DNA of 64,000 nucleotides from Terriglobales bacterium (GCA_025934735.1 JAICWP010000009.1:1-64000), one strand, 5' to 3'; counted from the first letter of the stretch, positions 53,320-62,290 are shown. Notes: generated from the sequence alone by a model not told the origin. Made by a program: numbers and translations.

Positions 53320-54795
53320 TTAACTGGCGGCGCGGGCATGCTCGTAGGCATGGGCGACGCGCAGAATCGTGCCTTCGTCGAAGTGCTTGCCCAGAACCTG
53401 CAGGCCCACTGGAAGTCCTTCGCGAGACTGCCCACAGGGCACGGAAATGCCGGGAATGCCCACCAGGTCAGCCACCACCGTGAATATGTCCGCCAGGTAC
53501 ATGGCCAGGGGATCATCGGCCTTCTCGCCGAGCTTGAAAGCGGGTGTCGGGCTGGTGGGAGTCACGATTGCGTCCACGTTTTGAAACGCCTGATCGAAAT
53601 CGCGCGCCAGCAGGGTGCGGACTTTTTGTGCCTTCAGGTAGTACGCGTCGTAGTAACCGGCGCTGAGAGCGTAGGTGCCAAGCATGATGCGGCGCTTAAC
53701 CTCGGCGCCGAAGCCCTGGTCGCGGGTGCGGCGGTACATTTCCGCAAGCGTGCCCGCCTCCGCCGCGCGGAACCCGTAACGCACGCCATCGTACCGTGCC
53801 AAATTCGAGGAAGCCTCAGCGGTGGCGATGAGGTAATAAGCCGGAATCGCATATTCGGTGTGGGGCAGGGAGACGGGAACGATCTCGCAGCCGCACTTTT
53901 GCGCCAAAGATTGGATCGCCGTCTGGACAAGAGCGCCAACCTCCGGGTCGAGCCCTTCGCCAAAATATTCCCTGGGTACGCCCAGGCGCAGCCCTTTCAC
54001 CGGGCGGCCAATCTCCTGGGTGTAATCGGAAACCGGCACTTCGGCGGAGGTGGAGTCCATAACATCGCGGCCGGCGATGATGCGCAACAGCAAGGCGGCA
54101 TCTTTCACTGTCCTGGTGATAGGTCCAATGTGGTCGAGCGAGGAGGCAAAAGCGATCAGGCCATAGCGGGAAACCCGGCCATAAGTGGGCATGAGTCCGA
54201 CTACGCCGCAGAACGCAGCGGGCTGGCGAATGGAGCCGCCGGTGTCGGAGCCAAGCGCCGCGACCGCGTTACCAGCAGCCACCGCTGCCGCCGAGCCTCC
54301 GGAGGAACCGCCGGGCACCCGACTGAGGTCGCGTGGGTTGCACACCGTGCCAAAGGCGGAGTTCTCGTTGGAGGAGCCCATGGCGAACTCGTCACAGTTC
54401 GTCTTGCCCAGCAGCACCGCGCCTGCCTGCTCCAGGCGAGCCACCGCCGTGCAGTCGTAAGCGGGTACGAAGTTGCTCAGAATTTTCGAGCCTGCGGTGG
54501 TGCGCACGCCCCGCGTGACCATTACGTCCTTGATGGCCAGCGGCACGCCAGCCAGAGGAGGCAGAAGCTCACCCTTGTCCGCGAGCGCGTCCATGCGCGC
54601 AGCCTGGGCCAGGGCACGGTCTTTGGAGAGTTCCAGGTAGGCGTGGATGTTCCCGTCTTCGCTTTGGATCTTGCGGAAGAAGCTCTCCGCCAGGGCGGTG
54701 GCGGTAATTTGCCGCTCCTGCACGGCGTTGCGGGCGGATTCGATAGTGAGAAGATTCAGGTCCAAGTAGTTCAGTGTGATCTTTTCAGGCCGCAA
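53320..54795 (-). CDS. gatA: Asp/Glu-tRNA amidotransferase subunit A
   Basis: 491 residues from a TTG, the usual length. Amidase signature intact: GVPLAIKDVMVTRG with the catalytic Lys, GSSNENSAFGTVCNPRDLSR, VPGGSSGGSAAAVAAGNAVA with the Ser-cisSer-Lys triad, and TDTGGSIRQP. The exact start is uncertain. GatC is encoded just upstream on the same strand; gatB is elsewhere. Makes Gln-tRNA(Gln) and Asn-tRNA(Asn) in the cytoplasm. Confidence 0.93.
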   Translation of the reverse strand: MRPEKITLNYLDLNLLTIESARNAVQERQITATALAESFFRKIQSEDGNIHAYLELSKDRALAQAARMDALADKGELLPPLAGVPLAIKDVMVTRGVRTTAGSKILSNFVPAYDCTAVARLEQAGAVLLGKTNCDEFAMGSSNENSAFGTVCNPRDLSRVPGGSSGGSAAAVAAGNAVAALGSDTGGSIRQPAAFCGVVGLMPTYGRVSRYGLIAFASSLDHIGPITRTVKDAALLLRIIAGRDVMDSTSAEVPVSDYTQEIGRPVKGLRLGVPREYFGEGLDPEVGALVQTAIQSLAQKCGCEIVPVSLPHTEYAIPAYYLIATAEASSNLARYDGVRYGFRAAEAGTLAEMYRRTRDQGFGAEVKRRIMLGTYALSAGYYDAYYLKAQKVRTLLARDFDQAFQNVDAIVTPTSPTPAFKLGEKADDPLAMYLADIFTVVADLVGIPGISVPCGQSREGLPVGLQVLGKHFDEGTILRVAHAYEHARAAS

Positions 54796-54867
54796 AGTCT
54801 CACAGTTTCAGAGTTTCGGCCCAGATGATGGCGGGTTAAACCTTGAAACATGCGAAACCTTAAACCT
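54793..54867. repeat. GAAAC-family repeat between gatC and gatA
   Basis: Iterated GTTTC and GAAAC units (CTCACAGTTTCAGAGTTTC, then CCTTGAAACATGCGAAACCT). It separates the two gat genes by 112 bp. Confidence 0.6.
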
Positions 54868-54907
54868 ATTCGTTCGCTACCAGCTCCTAGGAACGAGCGA
54901 GAGGGCC

Positions 54908-55246
54908 CTACTTCTCAATCACCTTCGGCACTTTGAAGAACTCTCCATCACTCTGCGGTGCGTTCTTCAGCGCCTCCTGGCGCTCCAGAGAGGGGCGCAG
55001 GCCGTGGAGAACATCGTCGCGGGAAGCATAGGCAAAGCGCTCACTGCTGGTTTTGGCCTGGTCTACGCCATAACGGTCGGAAACTTGCGCCATCGGCGGA
55101 ACGTCTGTTGTATCCAGCTGGTTCAGCCGGTCCACGTAACCCACAATCGAGTTCAAGTCCTTGAGCAGGCGAACCCGCTCCTCAGACGTGAGCTCCAGGT
55201 TGGCCAGTTCGGCCACGCGCAGCACGTCGGCTTCGGTTACTTTCAT
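54908..55246 (-). CDS. gatC: Asp/Glu-tRNA amidotransferase subunit C
   Basis: 112 residues. Family pattern: TEADVLRVAELANLELTSEE, LLKDLNSIVGYVDRLNQLDT, DVPPMAQVSD and REDDV-like ASRDDVLHG. GatC wraps around GatA and GatB as a structural subunit. Upstream of gatA, 112 bp apart with repeats in between. Confidence 0.92.
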   Translation of the reverse strand: MKVTEADVLRVAELANLELTSEERVRLLKDLNSIVGYVDRLNQLDTTDVPPMAQVSDRYGVDQAKTSSERFAYASRDDVLHGLRPSLERQEALKNAPQSDGEFFKVPKVIEK

Positions 55247-55266
55247 AAGTTTGCTGGTTTAAGATT

Positions 55267-55346
55267 TTCCGCTATGGTTTCACGGTTTCGCAGATTTCAG
55301 CCGCAGCGTTACCCTGCGCGCAACCGGAAACCTGGAAACTTTCAGC
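55267..55346. repeat. GAAAC-family repeat upstream of gatC
   Basis: Units GTTTCACGGTTTCGCAGATT and GGAAACCTGGAAACTTTC lie in the 112-bp gap between gatC and the DciA-like gene. Confidence 0.55.
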
Positions 55347-55358
55347 CTGTTTCGCCGC

Positions 55359-55661
55359 TTACGACTGTGCTCTTTGCCTCAGCTCTTCCGGCAGTACGAA
55401 ATTAATGCGGCGGACATTATGGCTGGTGAACTGATTCACCGCCGCCAAGTACTGAGGGGCCAGGCCCAAAAGTTGGGTACGCCAGGTTGCATCGGGTACC
55501 TGCACCCGAAGAACGCCGTCACTGATGTCCAAGGCTTGGGTTTTGTCGGCTACCGCAGTGCCGCACACCAGCGGCCAAGCCAGCACCGCAGCCTCATCGG
55601 CGGGGGCCCGGCGTAAAGAATCAGCAACTATCTTCTGCAGGCCCGCTCGAGCGTGTTCCAT
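55359..55661 (-). CDS. DciA/DUF721-family protein
   Basis: 100 residues. Pattern LQKIVADSLRR, AVLAWPLVCGTAVADKTQAL, GVLRVQVPDATWRTQLLGLA and VRRINFVLPEEL is the DUF721/DciA fold. DciA helps load the replicative helicase in many bacteria lacking DnaC; short forms may not do so. Cytoplasmic. Confidence 0.85.
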   Translation of the reverse strand: MEHARAGLQKIVADSLRRAPADEAAVLAWPLVCGTAVADKTQALDISDGVLRVQVPDATWRTQLLGLAPQYLAAVNQFTSHNVRRINFVLPEELRQRAQS

Positions 55662-55985
55662 GTTGACCTCGCTGGGTTAGGAAAAGGTTTGCCCGTGCTT
55701 TCGTTCCGGGCAGGTCCACGCAACTCGATTGGCGTTGGGCGAGCACCGAGGAACTCGCCATCCGGGCGAATGGGGCGTGGTCCCGCCTCAGTTCGCCTTA
55801 CGGCTGACCTTAATTTCCCGATTGTAGCACCGCTTCCAATATTGAGCTCTGTTTCAGAGCTGCGCGCGGCCAAACCTCCTTGCGTCCGGGTGCGGATTAG
55901 CTCGCTGGATAGCAAATGCTATCTTATCGCCCCAAGCAACAGGATAATAATGCCTTGCCCCGCAAGCCACTCGGGTGTAGTGTGG
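55662..55985. other. Gene-free stretch between divergent genes
   Basis: Nothing coding is evident here. Promoters for the DciA-like gene and the pseudo-receiver should lie in it, but no clear pair of hexamers was found. Confidence 0.4.
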
Positions 55986-56011
55986 GGCTCCTAACGGGTG
56001 GGTTAGGAGTT
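55986..56011 (+). promoter_or_regulatory. Hairpin sequestering the ribosome site of the receiver-like gene
   Basis: CTCCTAAC (55988-55995) pairs perfectly with GTTAGGAG (56002-56009) around a 6-nt loop (GGGTGG), and two G-U pairs can extend it to the base before the ATG at 56012. The AGGAG site is fully buried. Compare 35977-36013. Confidence 0.6.
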
Positions 56012-56362
56012 ATGACCCGGATTCTCTCGGTTTCCTATGATTCGGCGCTGCTGAGCAGCCGCCAATTGCTCCTGGAAAGCCTCGGTTGCCAAGTCATCTC
56101 CGCCCATGAGTTTGAAGAAGCTATGCGCCACTGCAAAAGCGGCGCCACTTTCCAACTGTTTGTCCTCGGTCACTCCATCCCTCAGACCGAGAAAGAAGCT
56201 CTGATCGCTGCCTTTCGTGCACGCCGCTGCGCTCCGGTGATTGCTCTAAAGCGTTTTGGCGAGCAGCCTGCGACGGCCGCCGATTTTCTTATTGAGCCCG
56301 ACCCGAGCCAGTTGCTGAAGATCGTTTCCCGGGTTGTTTCCGAGCGCGCCGCCTCTGCCTGA
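56012..56362 (+). CDS. Receiver-like protein lacking the phosphoacceptor
   Basis: 116 residues from the ATG at 56012, chosen because of the AGGAG two nt upstream. The fold matches CheY: RILSVSYDSALLSSRQLLLE, FQLFVLGHSIPQTEKEALI and APVIALKRFGEQ. The phosphoacceptor Asp is replaced (VLGHS) and the acidic pocket (normally DD) is YD. It is likely a phosphorylation-independent receiver, used for protein binding. Confidence 0.75.
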   Translation: MTRILSVSYDSALLSSRQLLLESLGCQVISAHEFEEAMRHCKSGATFQLFVLGHSIPQTEKEALIAAFRARRCAPVIALKRFGEQPATAADFLIEPDPSQLLKIVSRVVSERAASA

Positions 56363-56416
56363 AGCACGCTACGAATCTGCTGCAGATCGGGCCGCATACG
56401 TGCCAACTGCTGACTG

Positions 56417-57748
56417 TTAGGTACTTGGCTTTCCCGCCGCAAACTGCTGTCGTACGAACTCAATTGCCTGCTCCTGTGTGTGCAGGCGTCCTTCCAACTG
56501 AGCGTCCTCCACGGCGGCGAGAATTGCCTTGAACTCCGGCCCTGGCTTGTAGCCGGCCCGGATCAGTTCGTGGCCGGTGAGCAGCGGGCGCGGCCGAAAC
56601 TGGTCGGCGGGCGTGGATTCAAATCGCTGCTTCACAAAGTTGTAGAGCGAGAGATCGCCGTGGCTGGAGAGGCAGTCCATGCGGTGCAGTTGCAGGTGCT
56701 CAGGAAACCGCGGCAGGCGCATGAAGCGCTTCAGGGTGGATTCTTTCATCTTGAGCGCGTCGGCGAAGCGCATATGGTTGGCGACCAGGGCGGCGATCTG
56801 CTCGGTGTCGTCGTTGGAGAAGCGCAGGCGACGGCAAATCTCCTCGGCCATGCGCACGCCCACGGATACGTGGTCGTCGAACCGAATGCGGTCGGGCGCC
56901 ACCCGAAAAGTGGGCGGCTTGCCCACATCATGCAATAGCGCGCCCCAAGCCAGGGTTTTAGGGCAGGGATGTGGCAGTTGCTCCAGCAGAAGCAGAGTGT
57001 GTACCCACACGTCGCCTTCAGGATGAAACTGCGGCGGCTGTTCCACTCCCTTCATGGCGGAAATTTCGGGCAACACCTGCTGCAACAGCCCGCTTTCATC
57101 CAGGAGTTCGAAGGCACGCCGGGCGCGGCCTTCGATGAGCATTTTCGTCAACTCTTCTCGGATGCGCTCGCAGCTGACCTGATGGATGAGGGGCGCCAGG
57201 CGCTGGATGGCGGCGAAGGTTGCAGGCTCGATCGTGTAGCCGAAGCGCGCGGCAAACCGCACGGCGCGCAGCATGCGCAATTTATCCTCGCGGAAGCGCT
57301 GCTCTGGGTCGCCGATGGTTTGCACCACGCCGTGCCGAATGTCGGCCAGTCCTCCCACGTAATCCAGAACCTTGTCGGCGATAGGATCATAGAGCAGGCC
57401 GTTGATGGTGAAGTCGCGGCGCTGCACATCTTCCTGCGGGCTTGAGGTGTAGCGGACCTGGTCGGGATGGCGGCCGTCGCTATAGCCAATGTCGCTGCGG
57501 AAAGTGGCGACTTCGATGGTAGCGGCCGCCTCATCGGACGGGACCAGCACCACGCCGAACTGCGCTCCCACGGCGTAGCTGCGGGAAAAAATGCGCATCA
57601 CCTCGTCGGGCCCGGCGTCCGTGGCCACGTCATAATCGGCGGGCTTGCGGCCCAGCACCAGGTCGCGCACACATCCGCCCACCAAGTACGCCTGGTGACC
57701 GGCTTGGCGCAGGGTACGGACGATCGAGGTGGCGGCATCGCGGGACAT
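56417..57748 (-). CDS. CCA tRNA nucleotidyltransferase/poly(A) polymerase family
   Basis: 443 residues. Class II nucleotidyltransferase start: AYLVGGCVRDLVLGRKPADYDVA with the catalytic DxD, then FRSDIGYSDGRHPDQV, RRDFTINGLLYDP and FREDKLRMLRAVRFAARFGY. HD domain: WGALLHDVGKPPTF. Presence of an HD domain fits CCA-adding/repair enzymes. Cytoplasmic. The gap after its start carries CTAGCTGG-type repeats. Confidence 0.9.
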   Translation of the reverse strand: MSRDAATSIVRTLRQAGHQAYLVGGCVRDLVLGRKPADYDVATDAGPDEVMRIFSRSYAVGAQFGVVLVPSDEAAATIEVATFRSDIGYSDGRHPDQVRYTSSPQEDVQRRDFTINGLLYDPIADKVLDYVGGLADIRHGVVQTIGDPEQRFREDKLRMLRAVRFAARFGYTIEPATFAAIQRLAPLIHQVSCERIREELTKMLIEGRARRAFELLDESGLLQQVLPEISAMKGVEQPPQFHPEGDVWVHTLLLLEQLPHPCPKTLAWGALLHDVGKPPTFRVAPDRIRFDDHVSVGVRMAEEICRRLRFSNDDTEQIAALVANHMRFADALKMKESTLKRFMRLPRFPEHLQLHRMDCLSSHGDLSLYNFVKQRFESTPADQFRPRPLLTGHELIRAGYKPGPEFKAILAAVEDAQLEGRLHTQEQAIEFVRQQFAAGKPST

Positions 57749-57750
57749 GG

Positions 57751-57820
57751 TGGTAGTTGAGTAGCTGACAAGCTTTCTACCTGGCTAACAAGCCAGATAG
57801 CTAGACAGCCATCAGCTAAT
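57751..57820. repeat. CTAGCTGG-type iterated repeat 5' of tsaD
   Basis: Iterated AGCTG/GGCT/TAGCT units with internal palindromy (CTGGCTAACAAGCCAG) fill the gap between the CCA-type gene and tsaD. A related block is at 59110-59140. Confidence 0.5.
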
Positions 57821-57854
57821 GTCGAAATCCTGCGTTCCCTAATAGTATAGAGAC

Positions 57855-59000
57855 ATGCCCGACGCCTACATTCTCGGCATCGAGAGCTCCTGCGATGAGA
57901 CCGCGGCGGCGGTGGTGCGCTCCGGCGAGCAGGTGATCTCGAATGTAGTTTTCTCCCAGATTGCCACGCACGCACAGTACGGCGGCGTGGTGCCGGAGTT
58001 GGCTTCACGCGAGCACTTGCGCGCCATTGTGCCGGTGGTCCGCAAAGCTCTGGACGATGCCAAGCGGACTTATCAGAGCGTGGATGCGCTAGCTGTGACT
58101 CAAGGGCCGGGACTGCCGGGCGCGCTGCTGGTGGGCATCAGCTACGCCAAGGCGCTGGCTTTCGCGCTCGACAAGCCGCTGATCGCGGTCAACCACCTCG
58201 AGGGCCACATCCACGCGGTGCTACTGGAGGAAAAGCAGAAAGGCAACCGCGAGATGCGCTTCCCCGTGCTGGCGCTGGTGGTTTCCGGCGGCCACACGCA
58301 CCTCTACCTGGCCGAGGAACGCGAGCGCGGCTGGACCTATCAGAATATCGGGCACACGCGCGACGACGCCGCCGGTGAGGCATTCGACAAGGTGGCTAAG
58401 CTGCTTGGGATGGGCTATCCGGGAGGCCCGGTGATTGACAAGCTCTCCAAGTTCGGCGAGCCGCACGCAGTCAAATTTCCCATGCCGCAAATCAAGCACC
58501 GCGACCGCCGCGAGCAGGGCCAACCGGAACCGGAGGGTCCCCGCTTTGATTTTTCTTACAGCGGAATCAAAACCAGCGTGCTGCGCTATGTGGAGAAGAA
58601 CCAGCTGCAGGCTGCGATTGCAGCGCGGCGACGCAAATTGGCCGCTATCGCCAAGCCCAGCGTCGAGGAGTACCGCGCCGCCTGCGAGCAGTCCACGCTG
58701 GATCTGGTGGCTTCCTTCCAGCGCACCATGGTGCGGGACCTGGTGGAGAAGACCCTGGCTGCCGCCCGCGAGTGCGATGTGGCTACAGTTTTCGTGACCG
58801 GAGGGGTGGCGGCCAACAATGAGTTGCGGCAAACCTTCGAGCAGGAGGCCGCCCGCCAGGGCCTCCCCGTCTATTTCCCCAGCCGCCAGCTTTCCACCGA
58901 CAACGCGGCTATGATCGCGGCTGCCGCTTATCCCAAATTTCTGGTGCAGGATTTTGCCCCGGCAGACTTTTCGGCCGAAGCAGGGATGAGGCTGGTGTAG
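57855..59000 (+). CDS. tsaD: tRNA N6-threonylcarbamoyladenosine synthase subunit
   Basis: 381 residues. ASKHA-type start ILGIESSCDETAAAVV, ATP site region TQGPGLPGALLVGISYAKAL, metal-binding histidines in NHLEGHIH (His114, His118) and VTGGVAANNELRQTF near the C-terminus. Transfers the threonylcarbamoyl group to A37 of ANN-decoding tRNAs, with TsaB and TsaE. No strong ribosome site. It is bracketed by iterated CTAGCTGG repeats on both sides. Confidence 0.95.
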   Translation: MPDAYILGIESSCDETAAAVVRSGEQVISNVVFSQIATHAQYGGVVPELASREHLRAIVPVVRKALDDAKRTYQSVDALAVTQGPGLPGALLVGISYAKALAFALDKPLIAVNHLEGHIHAVLLEEKQKGNREMRFPVLALVVSGGHTHLYLAEERERGWTYQNIGHTRDDAAGEAFDKVAKLLGMGYPGGPVIDKLSKFGEPHAVKFPMPQIKHRDRREQGQPEPEGPRFDFSYSGIKTSVLRYVEKNQLQAAIAARRRKLAAIAKPSVEEYRAACEQSTLDLVASFQRTMVRDLVEKTLAAARECDVATVFVTGGVAANNELRQTFEQEAARQGLPVYFPSRQLSTDNAAMIAAAAYPKFLVQDFAPADFSAEAGMRLV

Positions 59001-59040
59001 CTGGATGGATGGCTGAATCAGGACGGGCACCAGTTGGTCG

Positions 59041-59140
59041 AGGTTGCAAAGTTTCGCAGGTTTCAAGGTTTCAGAAAGCGCAGTTCGAACCAAGAAGTCT
59101 TGAAGGCTTTGCAGCTAGATGGCCAGCTAGCTGGCTACCG
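59041..59140. repeat. GAAAC-family copy next to CTAGCTGG repeat 3' of tsaD
   Basis: 59048-59068 is the exact reverse complement of the unit at 43404-43424. It is followed at 59110-59140 by GCAGCTAGATGGCCAGCTAG and CTGGCTACC. The stop of the CheY-like gene lies in the second block. Confidence 0.65.
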
Positions 59141-59519
59141 TTGTCCCCAAGGCGGCACTCAGTGCGATCAGGAGCTGCGCCTCAATATCTATATCCTTGA
59201 AAATAGCGTAGTTGGCGCGCTTTTCACTCTCCTGGAAGCCGCTCTGCCGCCCGGCCAGAATCACGATGGGGATGGCTGAGGTGCGGGGGTCAGCCTTCAG
59301 GGCTGTGATGAATTCACTGCCCGACATGCGCGGCATCTGCATATCGGTGATGATGATGTGGGGGTCCACCCGCGTCAGGATCTCCAATGCTTCCACGGGG
59401 TTAGTGGCCGATTCCACGGCAAATCCCCGCTCTTCCAGAAAGCGGCAGACAGTATGCCGGATGAGCATGGAATCGTCTACTACCAGGGCCACCCGACCAA
59501 TTGGCAGGCTCTCACCCAT
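59127..59519 (-). CDS. Single-domain CheY-like response regulator
   Basis: 130 residues. REC fold with VALVVDDSMLIRHTVCRFLE (acidic pocket), phosphoacceptor Asp in HIIITDMQMPRMSG and IPIVILAGRQSG in place of the usual LTA..K: the switch Thr is Ala and the conserved Lys is not in its usual position, although FKDIDIE follows. No output domain. Works through a partner. Confidence 0.88.
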   Translation of the reverse strand: MGESLPIGRVALVVDDSMLIRHTVCRFLEERGFAVESATNPVEALEILTRVDPHIIITDMQMPRMSGSEFITALKADPRTSAIPIVILAGRQSGFQESEKRANYAIFKDIDIEAQLLIALSAALGTTVAS

Positions 59520-59666
59520 GGGAAAACCTTAGCAAAGGGGGCCCGCGCCAACAATTCAAAACGGGATTTAGGAGGTTACGTTGGTGACTAAGGTGGGGTA
59601 CCGGGGATGGCCAAACGGACCCCTCCCTCATCGTGGCGACAGCAGGATCACCGACAGTGGAGGCGC

Positions 59667-59867
59667 TCAGGCTTCGTTGGCAGGGGTGCGCTCTTCGATG
59701 GCCATGTCCTTGAATTCACTGGCCTCAAAGATGTCGCCGCATTCGAGGCACTCGACAAATTCGGAGTCCTCTTCGCGGGCGACAATCTGCACCCGTGGAT
59801 GCCGACACTGTGGCTTCATGCTGATACTCGGATCGAGGGCTGGTGGACGTCGTTGAACCGTGCTCAT
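59667..59867 (-). CDS. Small zinc-ribbon-like protein
   Basis: 66 residues from the ATG at 59867 (CGGAAG upstream). It contains MKPQCRHPRVQIVAREEDSE and FVECLECGDIFEASEF; the two Cys of CLECG plus the Cys and His in QCRHP could bind zinc. Similar short proteins occur in Acidobacteriota; function unknown. Confidence 0.7.
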   Translation of the reverse strand: MSTVQRRPPALDPSISMKPQCRHPRVQIVAREEDSEFVECLECGDIFEASEFKDMAIEERTPANEA

Positions 59868-60023
59868 AACTTCCGGGCATCCCTGGAGGGGACCCAAGGC
59901 GCCTTCGCCGGAAATTGGTGGGTATTTTAGCCCGACTTTGGAGGATGTCAATAGCCTAAAGTCGGTGCCGTGCATAGGGCCCGAAGCTTTGTTTCCCGAT
60001 TTGGGTATTTTGCAGGCCTCGCC

Positions 60024-61208
60024 TCAGTGGCCGGGGGAGAGACCTGGGCGCGAGTTCCCTTGCGCCGTCTGGGAGGCGAGCGGCATGGGGTAAATGCCCA
60101 CATCGCGGGCTTCTGAAATGGGAATGCGCACCACCTGAGCCGCCGAATAGCGCTTCATCGCCAAGCCGGCGGTCCGTATTGCCTGGTCGAAACTGGCGCG
60201 GCCGATCAACGCCGTTTCAATAAACAGATACTGCTGAGATTCCGGCGCCACCCGCACCCCTATATAGGCGTGATGGGGAACCAGCACAATCTCCGGCTCC
60301 ATGCCCAGGTTTTCGAAGAGCGAGGCATACATCACAGCGCCGTCAATGCAGTTGGCGGAAATCTGCCCCAGCGACTCGTGAGGCGTGCGCACGCGCTCGC
60401 TGATGTCGGCGTTCCGGCCAAAGGTCATGGAACTCTTTACGTAAGACACGCCCGTGACCTGCAAAGCACGATAGATGGCTCGGGCCTGTACGTAGGTGGA
60501 TAGCTCCTGCTGGGCAACGTTCCTTCCTTGCTCGTAACCTGGCAGCCGCCGCCCGGGAGCGAATTCCTTGGCTCGGCTCAGCACCTGCTCCACTAGAGGA
60601 TCGTGCGGCGTTACCCAGGACGCGATGAAGGGCGCATACTCGAATTTCGGCCCCCAGTAGATGTCGTCGGCGGAGCGCAGACGGACCGTCACCGTGCGCG
60701 TGAACAACAGCTTGCCCCGGGCATCGCGCACCGTTACCAGCGCGGTGGCAGCGGTGATTTCCCGGTTCTTATACAGGCGAGGATAAAACGTGGGCGCGAA
60801 CAAGAAGGTGCGCACGGCGCCGGCGTCTACATCCACGGTCTGAATCTCTTCGTCGCTCCAACCCAGCACCTTCACCGCGATGTGGTTCTCCAGGGTAGAG
60901 GCGGTGGAGTTGGCAATCGTGACTTCCACCGCGCCCCAATTGCGGTCATCGGGCCGCTGCAATGAGGCATAGTTGGCGAAAACGGGATACACCTCACCAT
61001 CAAGTCCAACCTTAATTTGATAGGTGGGCTCGGGCGAGCGGGGCTTGAGCGCCGGCGAGGAGACCGCCTTGCTCGCATCCATCGCCGGACTGGCGGCAAT
61101 CACGGTAGAAACTGCCAGCAGCAGCACAAGGGCGGCAGTCCCCAGGAAAACACGGCCAGAGTTGTGGGTGGGCACACTCCAGATTAGCTGGCAGCAACGC
61201 GGAAGCAA
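60024..61208 (-). CDS. Exported transglutaminase-like protein
   Basis: 394 residues. Signal or anchor segment about 20-38 (RVFLGTAALVLLLAVSTVIA). A beta-sandwich domain (65-180) is followed by a transglutaminase-like core with candidate catalytic Cys in ISANCIDGAVMYASLFENLG, His in VLVPHHAYIGVRVAP and acidic residue in LFIETALIG. Family members act as proteases or amidases on peptides. Substrate unknown. Divergent from galE. Confidence 0.78.
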   Translation of the reverse strand: MLPRCCQLIWSVPTHNSGRVFLGTAALVLLLAVSTVIAASPAMDASKAVSSPALKPRSPEPTYQIKVGLDGEVYPVFANYASLQRPDDRNWGAVEVTIANSTASTLENHIAVKVLGWSDEEIQTVDVDAGAVRTFLFAPTFYPRLYKNREITAATALVTVRDARGKLLFTRTVTVRLRSADDIYWGPKFEYAPFIASWVTPHDPLVEQVLSRAKEFAPGRRLPGYEQGRNVAQQELSTYVQARAIYRALQVTGVSYVKSSMTFGRNADISERVRTPHESLGQISANCIDGAVMYASLFENLGMEPEIVLVPHHAYIGVRVAPESQQYLFIETALIGRASFDQAIRTAGLAMKRYSAAQVVRIPISEARDVGIYPMPLASQTAQGNSRPGLSPGH

Positions 61209-61309
61209 TCGAGCATAAGCCTTAGATTGCCAGTACCTGCGAGGATACTCCCGGGGCGAGGACTGGGTGCTAGGTGCCAGGCGCCGGCAACTATTACACT
61301 GGCACGCGC

Positions 61310-62290
61310 ATGAGGATTCTGGTCACCGGAGGTGCCGGTTACGTCGGCAGCGTGGTCGCTGCCGAGTTGCTGCGCGCTGGCCACGAAGTCGTAATCTATG
61401 ACAACCTCAGCCACGGGCATCGCCGCGCAGTTCCGCAAGGCGCCGAACTGGTGAACGGAGAAGTAGGGGACCACGAAGCTCTCGGCCAACTCCTGCAGCG
61501 GCATCGTCCGGAAGCGGTCATGCACTTCGCCGCGCTCATCGAGGCGGGCGAATCCATGGAGGCTCCGGAGCGCTACTTCCGCAACAACACTGCGGGTACG
61601 TTGAACCTTCTGGAATGTATGCTGCAGCACGGGCCGCGACGGCTGGTGTTCTCCTCCACAGCCGCCCTCTACGGCAATCCCGAGCGCACGCCCATCGCGG
61701 AGGATGCGGCCCTGCGCCCGACCAATGCCTATGGCGAATCCAAGCTGCTGGTGGAGCGCATGCTGGGCTGGTTCCACCGCATTCACGGGCTGCGCTACGC
61801 CAGCCTGCGCTACTTCAACGCGGCCGGAGCGGCTGGGGAACTGGGCGAAGATCACCGCCCCGAGTCGCACCTGATCCCCATCATCCTGCAGGTGGCGCAA
61901 GGCAAGCGCCCCAGCCTTGCTATTTATGGCACGGATTACGAAACGGCGGACGGCACCTGTATCCGCGACTACATTCATGTCGCCGATCTGGCTTCGGCGC
62001 ACGTGCTGGCCGTGGAGGCGCTGGCCACACTCGACCAACTCATCTACAACCTGGGCAACGGGCGCGGGTTCAGCGTGCGCCAAGTGGTGGAGGTGGCGCG
62101 CAAGGTGACTGGGCACGCCATTCCGGCGCAAGATGCTCCCCGCCGGCGAGGTGACCCGGCGGTGCTGGTGGCCAGCTCGGACAAAATTCGCCGCGAACTC
62201 GGCTGGCAGCCGCGCTATCCCGAACTGGAGCAGATTGTGGCCAGCGCGTGGGAGTGGCGGCGGAAACATCCGAATGGGTACGAGGAATGA
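61310..62290 (+). CDS. galE: UDP-glucose 4-epimerase
   Basis: 326 residues from the ATG at 61310; the frame is open 36 bp upstream. NAD site TGGAGYVGSVVAAELL, catalytic Tyr141/Lys145 in TNAYGESK, SSTAALYGNP and LRYFNAAGA. Interconverts UDP-galactose and UDP-glucose. galT begins about 110 bp downstream on the same strand; galK is 18 kb away. Confidence 0.95.
   Translation: MRILVTGGAGYVGSVVAAELLRAGHEVVIYDNLSHGHRRAVPQGAELVNGEVGDHEALGQLLQRHRPEAVMHFAALIEAGESMEAPERYFRNNTAGTLNLLECMLQHGPRRLVFSSTAALYGNPERTPIAEDAALRPTNAYGESKLLVERMLGWFHRIHGLRYASLRYFNAAGAAGELGEDHRPESHLIPIILQVAQGKRPSLAIYGTDYETADGTCIRDYIHVADLASAHVLAVEALATLDQLIYNLGNGRGFSVRQVVEVARKVTGHAIPAQDAPRRRGDPAVLVASSDKIRRELGWQPRYPELEQIVASAWEWRRKHPNGYEE

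Noticed and set aside
53338-54828. 496-residue antisense frame
   Set aside because: Shadow of gatA.
43386-59080. CRISPR array
   Set aside because: The repeated GAAAC units are too short, irregular and spread over separate gaps, with no spacers or cas genes.
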